DNA of 64,000 bases. Source: Oscillospiraceae bacterium (GTDB lineage: Bacteria > Bacillota > Clostridia > Oscillospirales > Ruminococcaceae). Shown piece by piece: positions 56,404 to 64,000 of this stretch. Numbering within the stretch: position 1 is the stretch's first letter; each line of letters begins with the position of its first letter. Both the position numbers and the translations under genes were made by a program. The DNA is taken from assembly GCA_009777725.1 (NCBI GenBank), contig WRLG01000014.1, positions 1 through 64,000 of the forward strand, in the 5' to 3' direction. The notes below the pieces were generated by a model. It was not told the origin of the DNA. It made no database searches and was given only the letters and a program-made list of their open reading frames with translations.

Positions 56404-57288
56404 GTGAGTATTTTAGATTGCGTTGGGAATACGCCTTTACTTGAAATAAAGATGGACGGCAGCCGCATTTACGCCAAGGCGGAATATTTTAATCCGAGCG
56501 GCTCGGTTAAGGATAGGGCGGCTAAAAATATGTTGCTTGAAGCAATTAGCGACGGGCGGCTGACGGCGGGTAAGACCATACTCGATTCAACCAGCGGCAA
56601 TACCGGGATTGCTTACGCCATGTTCGGGGCGGCTTTGGGCTATAAGGTTACGCTCTGCCTGCCCGCAAACGCAAGCTTAGAACGCAAGAAAATCCTCAAA
56701 GCTTACGGGGCTGAAATCATCGAAACTGACCCGCTCGAAAGCTCCGACGGTGCATACTTGAAAGCCCTTGAAATCGCAAAAGCAAAGCCCGATAAATATT
56801 TTTTCCCCGACCAGTATAACAACGAAGCTAACTGGAAAGCACATTATTACACGACTGCACCCGAAATCATAGAGCAAACAAGCGGCGGCATAACTCATTT
56901 TGTCGCAGGAGCAGGGACTTCCGGGACTTTTACGGGGATTGCAAAGCGGCTCAAAGAGGACAAGCCCGATACAATTATAACCCTCATGCAACCCGATTCG
57001 CCTTTTCACGGCTTGGAGGGGATGAAGCATATGGAAACCACTATAAAACCGGGATTTTTCAATCGTGACATAGCCGATTGCGAAATTGAAGTTGGTACGG
57101 AAGAGGCGTATAATATGGCTCGGCGGCTTGCCAAAGAAGCGGGGATTTTCGTGGGGGTTAGCGCGGGGGCAAATGTTTGTGCCGCTTTGGAGATTGCCAA
57201 AACTGCCCCGAAGGATTCCGTCATAGTGACGATTTTGTGTGACAACGGATACCGATATTTAACAGAGCCGATTTGGAGGGACTTATGA
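56404..57288 (+). CDS. Cysteine synthase (CysK/CysM family, PLP)
   Basis: GTG 56404 follows GAGGAGG by nine bases (294 residues); the track's TTG 56374 overlaps that site. VGNTPLLEIK, PSGSVKDRAA with PLP Lys36, the substrate loop TSGNTG, and phosphate-binding GAGTSGTFTGIAK and SAGANVCAA define an O-acetylserine sulfhydrylase fold. With a JAMM protease and a sulfur-carrier-like fusion next to it, it resembles Mycobacterium CysM, which uses a protein thiocarboxylate as sulfur donor. The stop overlaps the JAMM start as ATGA. Confidence 0.9.
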   Translation: MSILDCVGNTPLLEIKMDGSRIYAKAEYFNPSGSVKDRAAKNMLLEAISDGRLTAGKTILDSTSGNTGIAYAMFGAALGYKVTLCLPANASLERKKILKAYGAEIIETDPLESSDGAYLKALEIAKAKPDKYFFPDQYNNEANWKAHYYTTAPEIIEQTSGGITHFVAGAGTSGTFTGIAKRLKEDKPDTIITLMQPDSPFHGLEGMKHMETTIKPGFFNRDIADCEIEVGTEEAYNMARRLAKEAGIFVGVSAGANVCAALEIAKTAPKDSVIVTILCDNGYRYLTEPIWRDL

Positions 57289-57707
57289 TTTATTTATCCG
57301 AAGAAATTAAAAGCCTAATAAAAACAGAGGGCGAAAAGGCGTATCCCAATGAGTGTTGCGGGGTTGTTTACGGCAATTACGGCGACTGTAAAAAAGCAAT
57401 AAGTATTGAACCGATTGTAAACGCAAGCGAGGGCGGCGAGCAGTATCACAGATTTTTAATCACGGCTGAGGCTATGCTTAATGCCGAATTGAGGGCGAGG
57501 GAACTAAAGCTTGATATATTAGGATTTTATCACTCGCACCCCGACCACCCCGCCGCACCTTCCGAATATGACCGTGAACACGCATTGCCGTTTTATTCCT
57601 ATATAATAGTATCGGTGGCAAACGGCAAGGCAGGGGATTTTACAAGCTGGGAGTTATCAAGCGACAGGGAGAATTTTTTCTCTGAAGAAATAAGGGAGAT
57701 GAACTAA
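57285..57707 (+). CDS. JAMM/MPN+ metalloprotease (Mec-like)
   Basis: From ATG 57285 (GGAGGG before it) the 140-residue protein has Glu23 in NECCGVVYG, the zinc motif FYHSHPDHPAAPSEYD (HxHx7Sx2D) and SYIIVSVANG, a full JAMM+ active site. The family member Mec removes cysteine from the C-terminus of the sulfur carrier CysO after CysM adds it. Here it is coupled to the cysteine synthase and precedes the carrier fusion by one base. Confidence 0.9.
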   Translation: MIYLSEEIKSLIKTEGEKAYPNECCGVVYGNYGDCKKAISIEPIVNASEGGEQYHRFLITAEAMLNAELRARELKLDILGFYHSHPDHPAAPSEYDREHALPFYSYIIVSVANGKAGDFTSWELSSDRENFFSEEIREMN

Positions 57708-57708
57708 A

Positions 57709-59124
57709 ATGGCAATTACAATTTTGATTCCAACGGCATTGCGTTCTTTTACGGAGCGAAATTCAGAAGTTGCGGCACAGGGAGCGACGGCAGGGGCGGC
57801 TCTGCAAGATTTGGCGAATACATATCCGGCTATAAAAAAGCACCTGTTTCTTGATGAGGAAAACTTGCGGGATTTTGTCAATGTTTTCCTCGGCTCTGAT
57901 AACATCAAGAATTTGCAGGGGCTTGGAACTCCGCTAAAGGACGGCGATGTTCTGATGATTGTCCCGGCGATTGCGGGCGGGAATTTAACCAATGAAGAAA
58001 TCGCCCGCTATTCACGGCACTTGCTCCTGCCGGAAATCGGCATTGAGGGGCAGAAAAAACTCAAAGCCGCAAAGGTTTTGATTATCGGTACAGGCGGGCT
58101 GGGTTCGCCGCTTGCCCTGTACTTAGCGGCGGCGGGCGTTGGGACAATCGGGCTTGTTGACTTTGATTTTGTTGACGAATCAAATCTGCAACGGCAGATT
58201 ATTCACGGTGTCAAAGACGTGGGCAGACCGAAAGTTGCCTCGGCAAAAGACAGGCTTAAATCTATAAATCAGCATATTAATGTTGTCACTTATAACGAGC
58301 AACTTTCAAGCGAAAATGCCCTTGATATTATCAAAGAGTTTGACATAGTCGCCGATGGCACGGATAATTATCAAACTCGCTATATCGTCAACGACGCTTG
58401 CAAATTTTTGGGCAAGCCGAATGTTTACGGCTCTGTGTTTCAGTTTGAGGGGCAGGTCAGCGTGTTTTATGCGGGGAAAGGTCCTTGTTATCGCTGTTTG
58501 TATCCATCGCCGCCGCCGCCCGGGCTTGTTCCGTCATGTGCGGAGGGCGGAGTTTTGGGGGTGTTGCCGGGGATTGTCGGAACTTTGCAGGCAAGCGAGG
58601 TTATCAAGCTGATTGTCGGCGGCGGGAAACCGCTAATCGGCAAATTGCTTACGTTCGACGCTTGGAATATGCGGTTTAATGAGTTAAATCTCGAAAAATC
58701 CCATAACTGCCCGCTTTGCGGCGACAACCCGACAATCACGCAAGTCGGAAGCGATGAGTATTACTGCGAATTTTGCGGCATGAATAACAAGCAAGAAAAG
58801 CCTGTTTTCGGGATTACGCCGACAGAATTAAAAGAACGGCTTGACAGCGGCGACAAAATCACAATCATTGACATCAGAGAACCACATGAGCGGGCAATCG
58901 TCAAATTCCCCGGAGCGACTGCAATCCCGCCGGGGCAACTCGTCCGCCGAATAGACGAACTAAACCCAAAAATCGACACCGTGATTATCTGCAAAGAAGG
59001 CAAAAAGAGCGTTCTTTCAATCGAAGATTTGCAGGAAGCAGGCTACAGCGGCAAACTTTTAAACCTGTTGGACGGCATTAACGGTTGGGCAAGAGAAGTA
59101 GATAATACGCTACCAACGTATTAA
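57709..59124 (+). CDS. MoaD/CysO-MoeB-rhodanese fusion protein
   Basis: The 471-residue protein combines three domains. Residues 1-91 are a ubiquitin-like MoaD/ThiS/CysO carrier ending in Gly90-Gly91 (MIVPAIAGG). Residues about 95-340 are an E1-like adenylyltransferase (GTGGLGSPLALYLAAAGVG; DGTDNYQTRYIVND; Cys in GLVPSCAEGGVLGV; zinc cysteines CPLC and CEFC). Residues about 365-471 are a rhodanese with active-site Cys in VIICKEGKKS. The carrier's C-terminal glycines are internal, so release of a free carrier would need cleavage after GG; the adjacent JAMM protease is an obvious candidate. GGGAGATG precedes ATG. Confidence 0.9.
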   Translation: MAITILIPTALRSFTERNSEVAAQGATAGAALQDLANTYPAIKKHLFLDEENLRDFVNVFLGSDNIKNLQGLGTPLKDGDVLMIVPAIAGGNLTNEEIARYSRHLLLPEIGIEGQKKLKAAKVLIIGTGGLGSPLALYLAAAGVGTIGLVDFDFVDESNLQRQIIHGVKDVGRPKVASAKDRLKSINQHINVVTYNEQLSSENALDIIKEFDIVADGTDNYQTRYIVNDACKFLGKPNVYGSVFQFEGQVSVFYAGKGPCYRCLYPSPPPPGLVPSCAEGGVLGVLPGIVGTLQASEVIKLIVGGGKPLIGKLLTFDAWNMRFNELNLEKSHNCPLCGDNPTITQVGSDEYYCEFCGMNNKQEKPVFGITPTELKERLDSGDKITIIDIREPHERAIVKFPGATAIPPGQLVRRIDELNPKIDTVIICKEGKKSVLSIEDLQEAGYSGKLLNLLDGINGWAREVDNTLPTY

Positions 59125-59163
59125 CAGTTAGTAATAAAAATTTATAATAAGGGAGTAATTAAA

Positions 59164-60105
59164 ATGGCAGAGAACAAATTGAACTCATTGGGCGGGCTTG
59201 CCGCTTATCAACTGGCGGACGTTGCAAAAACACAGGCACAATTCGGGGCGATTACACCGAGGTGGTTGACGAAATTCCTCGAATTTAAGGGGCTTGAAAG
59301 CGGGATTTACAGGGTGAACAAAGTAGTCGAGGGCGACACGCCGCTTGACGTGCTTTGCTCAACTAAGAGAAAGGGCGCTGAAATCCCGGAGGGTTTTGTC
59401 GAATACCAGACCAAACCGATGGAATACATACTGAACAATATCTCAACAATCGTAAACGTAAACTCGGCAGTACAGGACGTTTTTTCACAGCCCTATGACC
59501 AGACAAAAGAGCAACTGCGGCTTGCAATCGAGAGTTTGCGGGAGCGGCAGGAAAGTCAGATTATTAATAATGATGATTACGGGCTTCTCAAAAATGCCGC
59601 CGATTCGCAAAGAATCAGCACAAGGAAAGGTGCGCCGACCCCCGATGATTTAGACGAGCTAATCTCAAAAGTTTGGAAAGAGCCGGGCTTTTTCTTGGCT
59701 CACCCGAGGGCGATTGCGGCATTTGAGCGTGAGTGCACGAGGCGTGGTGTGCCGCCTGTTACGGCGAGTATCTACGGCGGGACATTTATATTATGGCGTG
59801 GAATCCCTCTTATTCCTACCGATAAGTTGTTTGTGGACGGGCTGAAAAATCCCAAAGGCAAGGGCGGCAAGACTAATATTCTGCTCCTGCGTTCAGGCGA
59901 GGCAAAGCGAGGCGTTGTCGGGTTGTATCAAGCGGGTCTTGAAGCCGAGGGCGGACGAGGGCTTTCGATCCGTTTCAGAGGGGTTGACAATAAGGGAATC
60001 GGCTCATATCTCTTGAATCTCTACTGCTCCGCCGCCATTTTAGCGGACGATGCAGTCGGCGTTCTTGAAGATGTTGAAGTGGGTGAATACTATGACTACA
60101 GCTAA
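59164..60105 (+). CDS. Family 2-type encapsulin shell protein
   Basis: The 313-residue protein matches the HK97-fold family-2A (SrpI-like) encapsulins: an N-terminal arm (LNSLGGLAAYQLADVAKTQA, WLTKFLEFKGLESGIYRVNK), P-domain and E-loop region (YILNNISTIVNVNSAVQDVF, LRLAIESLRERQESQIINND), and GTFILWRGIPLIPTDKL then GVVGLYQAG. Such shells encapsulate a cysteine desulfurase. The next gene encodes one and overlaps this gene by 14 bases. AAGGGAG precedes ATG. Formation of a protein nanocompartment for sulfur metabolism is the expected role. Confidence 0.88.
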   Translation: MAENKLNSLGGLAAYQLADVAKTQAQFGAITPRWLTKFLEFKGLESGIYRVNKVVEGDTPLDVLCSTKRKGAEIPEGFVEYQTKPMEYILNNISTIVNVNSAVQDVFSQPYDQTKEQLRLAIESLRERQESQIINNDDYGLLKNAADSQRISTRKGAPTPDDLDELISKVWKEPGFFLAHPRAIAAFERECTRRGVPPVTASIYGGTFILWRGIPLIPTDKLFVDGLKNPKGKGGKTNILLLRSGEAKRGVVGLYQAGLEAEGGRGLSIRFRGVDNKGIGSYLLNLYCSAAILADDAVGVLEDVEVGEYYDYS

Positions 60106-61432
60106 TTCGGAATTGAACTTTTTTGAAACTTTAATTAAGGATTTAGCAAGCGAAGAGGCGGCGAAAGAAACGGCTTTGTATTCTCCTGTTATTGCACCGT
60201 ACTACAATAATAACTATGTCGGCGGTGTAAGTGTTGACAAAATTCGTGCAGATTTTCCTATACTTTCGGAAAAAATAAACGGCAATCCTCTGATTTGGTT
60301 TGACAATGGGGCGACTACCCAAAAGCCCCGCCAAGTCATAGAGCGGCTCAAATATTATTACGAACATGAAAATTCCAATGTCCACAGGGCGGCACATGAA
60401 CTGGCGGCTCGTTCGACAGATGCGTATGAAGCGGCAAGGGAAAAAGTCGCCGATTTCATAGGAGCGGCTGCGGAAAACATAGTTTTCGTTCGTGGTACTA
60501 CCGAGGGAATTAACCTTGTCGCTCACAGTTATGTCAAGCCGCTCTTAGACCCAAACAGCGAAATAATCCTCACCATGCTTGAACATCATGCTAACATAGT
60601 GCCTTGGCAAATAATCGCCGCCGAAACAGGGGCAAAAATAAAAGTCGCCCCTGTTGACGAAACGGGGCAGATTATCCTTTCGGAATATGAAAAGCTGTTC
60701 AATCGCAACACGAAATTCGCCGCAGTAACGCAGGTTTCAAACGCACTCGGGACGATTACGCCTGTGCATGAAATGGTGCAAATCGCCCATCGGCACGGCG
60801 TGCGGATTTTGGTTGATGGGGCGCAGTCCATCTCTCATATTCCGGTAAACGTAACTGCTCTTGATGCTGATTTCTTCGTATTTTCAGGGCATAAAATCTA
60901 TGCCCCGACAGGGATAGGTGCTGTTTACGGCAAGAAAGAACTGCTCGAAATTGCCGGACCCTATCAAGGCGGCGGCAATATGATTAAAGACGTAACTTTC
61001 GAGAGAACTGTCTACAACCCTGCCCCGCTGAAATTCGAGGCAGGAACAGGGAGCATCGCCGATGCCGTCGGATTAGGGGCGGCTTTAGATTATGTCAGCG
61101 AATTAGGCTTGACGAATATTCTCAAATATGAGCATGATTTGCTGGCTTACGGGACGGCGGAACTGGGCAAGATAAGCGGCGTAAAATTTATCGGAACTGC
61201 CGCCGAGAAAACAAGCGTTTTATCATTTATACTTGACGGATTTACAACAGAGCAGGTCGGCAAATATCTCAATCATTACGGCATAGCCGTCCGCACCGGG
61301 CATCATTGCGCTCAACCTATATTGCGGCACTTCGGCGTGGAATCAACCATACGCCCGACTTTTGCGTTTTATAATACTTTTGAGGAGATTGATGTTATGG
61401 TTTCGGCGATTCGGGAGCTTGCAGGACGTTAA
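60092..61432 (+). CDS. SufS-like cysteine desulfurase with N-terminal extension (encapsulin cargo)
   Basis: ATG 60092, inside the encapsulin end, gives 446 residues; track start 60050 lacks support. The catalytic core from about residue 50 has IRADFPILSEKINGNPLIWF, DNGATTQKP, PLP Lys in FSGHKIYAPTGIGA and active Cys in VRTGHHCAQPILRHFG. Typical SufS begins at DxxKIRxDFPxL; the extra 45 residues (FFETLIKDLASEEAAKETAL...YYNNNY) are probably the targeting peptide for the shell. It liberates sulfur from cysteine inside the compartment. It converges with the next ABC gene (4-base overlap). Confidence 0.92.
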   Translation: MTTANSELNFFETLIKDLASEEAAKETALYSPVIAPYYNNNYVGGVSVDKIRADFPILSEKINGNPLIWFDNGATTQKPRQVIERLKYYYEHENSNVHRAAHELAARSTDAYEAAREKVADFIGAAAENIVFVRGTTEGINLVAHSYVKPLLDPNSEIILTMLEHHANIVPWQIIAAETGAKIKVAPVDETGQIILSEYEKLFNRNTKFAAVTQVSNALGTITPVHEMVQIAHRHGVRILVDGAQSISHIPVNVTALDADFFVFSGHKIYAPTGIGAVYGKKELLEIAGPYQGGGNMIKDVTFERTVYNPAPLKFEAGTGSIADAVGLGAALDYVSELGLTNILKYEHDLLAYGTAELGKISGVKFIGTAAEKTSVLSFILDGFTTEQVGKYLNHYGIAVRTGHHCAQPILRHFGVESTIRPTFAFYNTFEEIDVMVSAIRELAGR

Positions 61433-62094
61433 CTGCCAACCGCCAAAATCCCGTCCTTCATTCTATAAACAACATCTGCAATTTCGGCAACCTCTAAATC
61501 GTGAGTAACAATGATAATGCAGTATCCCTCGTTATGGGCAAGTATTTGAAGTATATTCATAATATTCTTTGTGTTGGCGGCATCAAGGCTTCCTGTCAGC
61601 TCATCGGCGAGAATCGTTTTCGCGCCCGCCGCAAGGCTTCTCGCTATTGCCACTCTCTGCTGTTCGCCGCCCGATAATTTAGAGGGGAAACGCCTCATCT
61701 GCTCCTTGGAAATGCCAACGCTTATCAAAAGCTTCTCCGCCCTCAGCTTGGCTTCAACAGGCTTTGCCCCGCATAATTCAAGCGGATAGCAGACGTTTTC
61801 CATAACCGTCAAAAGCGGGAATAGGTTAAACGCTTGAAAGACCATAGCAATACTCTCTCTGCGGTATCTGTCCAAATCAATTTGGGAAAGATTCTTTTCA
61901 TCAAATTCCGCTTTGCCCTGTGTCGGAAAATCAAGCCCCGCTAATATGGATAAAAGTGTTGACTTTCCCGAACCCGAAGGACCGACTATTGCATATAATT
62001 TACCCTGCTCAAACTTACAGTTTACGTTTGAAACAGAGGGCTTTTTTGCACCCTTGTAAGTATAGGATACGTTTGATAATGATAATGTCGGCAT
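61429..62094 (-). CDS. ABC transporter ATP-binding protein
   Basis: The 221-residue ATPase has Walker A VGPSGSGKSTLLSILAG, Q loop MVFQAFNLFPLLTVMENV, signature KLSGGEQQRVAIARS, Walker B KTILADELTGSLD (Leu instead of the usual Pro after DE) and VTHD. LolD/MacB subgroup. It follows the FtsX-type permease gene by 13 bases on the minus strand; AAAGGGGAATATT precedes ATG. Confidence 0.92.
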   Translation of the reverse strand: MPTLSLSNVSYTYKGAKKPSVSNVNCKFEQGKLYAIVGPSGSGKSTLLSILAGLDFPTQGKAEFDEKNLSQIDLDRYRRESIAMVFQAFNLFPLLTVMENVCYPLELCGAKPVEAKLRAEKLLISVGISKEQMRRFPSKLSGGEQQRVAIARSLAAGAKTILADELTGSLDAANTKNIMNILQILAHNEGYCIIIVTHDLEVAEIADVVYRMKDGILAVGS

Positions 62095-62107
62095 AATATT
62101 CCCCTTT

Positions 62108-64000
62108 CTATTCTTTGACTTGCAACAAATCCAAAGCCCTGCGTTTGGTAATTAAAATTGCCGCTGTTGCCGATGATAAAATGCAAGTGCAAAGATATAA
62201 TCCGCCGCATAATAAAAGCGTGTTTATGCTTTTGAAAAACAACTCCGAATGATAGATTACCAATGCAATTGCGGATACTATTATTCCGAATATGCAAAGG
62301 GCGATTTGCTCTGCGGCAAGCATGATTCGGGCGCGGCATTTGGTCGTTCCGAGTATCCGCATAATCAACGCTCTTTCACGGCTCAAAAGTGTAACATTAG
62401 CACTAGGTGCAATGCCAAGCTCGCCTGCTAAACCACTGCCGATAACAATTAGCCTTGATTCGATGCTGCCTTGATTAAACAAACCTTCGCCGTAACCGTC
62501 GCCGTACCAAACGTCGTATTCCGCTTCCGATTTTTCGCTCACTAATCTGTCAAAATCATTAGTGACGTTTAATGAGTACCCCGCTTCACCCAGTTCGCCG
62601 TTTACGATTACGCCGAATCCGCCGCTGTAGTATAAATTATCCGTAAGCGCGGATTTTTCCGCTTCCGTAATATTGCTTGATGAGAAGTTTGAGAGAATCC
62701 CCTTGACTTCAATCTGCTCAAACATTTCAACATATGACAATTTTATTATGTTGAGCAACCCGCAAGCTCCCGTTAAAAGCATAGCTAAAACTACCGCAAT
62801 CACGGATTTTAGTTTTGAACGCCGAATATGCTTTGCAGTATACCCCGCAATATGTAAAGCGGCAGGTTCTGCGTTTAACTTCGGCATTGGCGGCATTATA
62901 AATTCAGTGATGATTTTTATGTTGCCGCTGTCGTCTATTTTTGCTTTGCTTGCTTTTACTTTTTTATTACCTTGCAACAAATCGAGGATTGATGTTTTGG
63001 AAAGTCGGCGCAAAAACAAGGCGGATATGAAAGTAATCAATATAATTACCGCAAGCAAGCATAAAATCAAGGTGTGAATCGGCAATGAACTGTCGGGAAC
63101 ATATTCGGCGGCAATTTCAGCTAAGTTTTCAACTGCTGATTTAACGGCGTTATCAGCATAGAAAGTGCCAATGATTCCTCCTAAAGGAACGGAAATTGCA
63201 GTCATTATTATAAGCGGTAAGGCAAGGGCGTTTCGTGCTTTCTTCGCGGGTACTCCCAAAGCCCTCATCACGGCAAAGCTTTTCTTTTCCTTTGCTATAT
63301 ACAGATAAATCGCAAGTGTAAATGCAATAGCACAAGCGAGCAAAAAGAACGCCGTTGTCATCAGCGACATTGCTTGCCCCATATTCACATTGTCTGCAAT
63401 TGCAAGCCAGCCTTTATCCGAAAAGCGGATTTTATGATGAATCCCCATACCGCTTACAAGCGGAGTTGCTTGCTCATAAAGCGCTTTTATATCAAAGGGG
63501 TTATCGACAACAACGCTGAATTCGCCGGGATAAACATTATGCTCTGCGGGGACTTCAAGCGGCAAAAGTGTTGACGGAACAAATACGGTATTCGGCGAAT
63601 AACCCCACCAAACCCATTGTTCACGCATATACTTAGGGTCAATATCCGTATAAAAACCTACGATTTCCAACATGGCGGTTTGGGCTGTTTCCCCAAGGCG
63701 TTCGGGGATTACTGCCATTGCACCCATTTCGGAATGTTGCATTAACAGTTTATTGTGTAAATCAACAGTGATTTTATCGCCTATGTTAAGATTGTTTATT
63801 TCGGCAAGTGTGTAATTTATTACGCAGACATTTTTGCCTTTGTCATCGGGAGCAATCGCCCTGCCCTCACGAATCATCATTGCCCCCTCGTTAAAGCGCG
63901 GGATTGAGAGCATATCGGACGTGTAGACAATATCAAAGGTTTTCAAATCCCTGTCGGTAATTTCTATTATTTCTTTCAGCCGTGAAAATTCTTCTGTTTC
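62108..64000 (-). CDS. FtsX-type ABC permease (partial, runs off right edge)
   Basis: The minus-strand frame is open to the last base; the track's TTG 63946 is internal, since codons ETEEFSRLKEII continue upstream to 64000. Visible are an extracytoplasmic domain, helices around MSLMTTAFFLLACAIAFTLA, the FtsX motif EKKSFAVMRALGVPAKKARN, a second half beginning KLKSVIAVVLAMLLTGACG, and terminal helices ending RALDLLQVKE. Partner of the ATPase at 61429. Over 630 residues are present; the N-terminus is missing. Confidence 0.87.
   Translation of the reverse strand, partial: ETEEFSRLKEIIEITDRDLKTFDIVYTSDMLSIPRFNEGAMMIREGRAIAPDDKGKNVCVINYTLAEINNLNIGDKITVDLHNKLLMQHSEMGAMAVIPERLGETAQTAMLEIVGFYTDIDPKYMREQWVWWGYSPNTVFVPSTLLPLEVPAEHNVYPGEFSVVVDNPFDIKALYEQATPLVSGMGIHHKIRFSDKGWLAIADNVNMGQAMSLMTTAFFLLACAIAFTLAIYLYIAKEKKSFAVMRALGVPAKKARNALALPLIIMTAISVPLGGIIGTFYADNAVKSAVENLAEIAAEYVPDSSLPIHTLILCLLAVIILITFISALFLRRLSKTSILDLLQGNKKVKASKAKIDDSGNIKIITEFIMPPMPKLNAEPAALHIAGYTAKHIRRSKLKSVIAVVLAMLLTGACGLLNIIKLSYVEMFEQIEVKGILSNFSSSNITEAEKSALTDNLYYSGGFGVIVNGELGEAGYSLNVTNDFDRLVSEKSEAEYDVWYGDGYGEGLFNQGSIESRLIVIGSGLAGELGIAPSANVTLLSRERALIMRILGTTKCRARIMLAAEQIALCIFGIIVSAIALVIYHSELFFKSINTLLLCGGLYLCTCILSSATAAILITKRRALDLLQVKE

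Overview
The window looks like a chromosomal segment of a low-to-moderate GC, endospore-forming Gram-positive bacterium (Clostridia-like Bacillota). The main support is a canonical spoIIAA-spoIIAB-sigF operon at 49.6-51.2 kb. Lipoprotein and signal-peptide styles, GGAGG ribosome binding sites and many TTGACA-17-TATAAT promoters agree. No family or genus can be named from the sequence alone.

Layout. (1) 1-6.2 kb: a sensory operon with a BMP-type lipoprotein, a 1013-residue hybrid histidine kinase and a secreted protein, then decaying small genes. The first 127 bases repeat the 3' end of the kinase exactly, so a paralogous kinase lies just outside the window. (2) 6368-35626: a 29.3-kb integrative mobilizable element inserted in the initiator tRNA-fMet gene. 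It has a 47-bp direct repeat (att), paired integrase arm-type repeats at both ends, a tyrosine integrase, excisionase and XRE-regulator remnants fused head to head, a MOBV-type relaxase with an oriT-like hairpin region and a relaxosome-like protein, a TraG/VirD4-like ATPase, and a RepA-like ATPase followed by a large inverted repeat. (3) 35.6-41.8 kb: tRNA-fMet and two glycosyltransferase-2 proteins, one with three tandem GT2 units. (4) 41.9-49.6 kb: terminase large and small subunit genes on the same strand but 6 kb apart. Between them lie toxin-antitoxin loci (hicAB, an AF2212-like/PIN pair), an Rpn-type nuclease, two paralogous 'surface protein / divergent XRE regulator' modules, a MORN protein and a 134-bp inverted-repeat element; a HEPN-remnant/MNT gene next to terS closes the cluster. 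(5) 49.6-51.2 kb: spoIIA operon. (6) 51.3-56.1 kb: FtsX-type ABC transporter plus two-component system. (7) 56.3-61.4 kb: a sulfur-mobilization operon with cysteine synthase, JAMM protease, a MoaD-MoeB-rhodanese fusion, a family-2-like encapsulin shell and a cysteine desulfurase with an N-terminal extension. (8) 61.4-64 kb: a second FtsX-type ABC transporter running off the window.

The main discovery candidate is the cargo of the mobile element (13.8-31.1 kb), apparently one co-oriented 17-kb transcription unit behind a consensus promoter. It combines a diversity-generating retroelement (DGR-type reverse transcriptase with LGNQASQ and YMDD, plus an Avd-like four-helix protein) with five paralogous target proteins. 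The C-termini of the targets (WWWLRSPG...GVRPALWL) vary almost only at codons ending in C or T, as expected from AAY template codons. The targets share a roughly 100-residue N-terminal helical domain that is also fused to a third vWA protein. Interspersed are a Ser/Thr kinase with zinc ribbon, a PP2C phosphatase, two further vWA proteins, a transglutaminase-like protein, an HNH-like nuclease and two TraG-like ATPases, one with a degenerate Walker A. I found no template repeat anywhere in the element, so the system may be frozen, trans-dependent or unconventional. The inferred picture is a phospho-regulated surveillance or conflict system with hypervariable C-type-lectin-like sensors carried by a mobilizable element.
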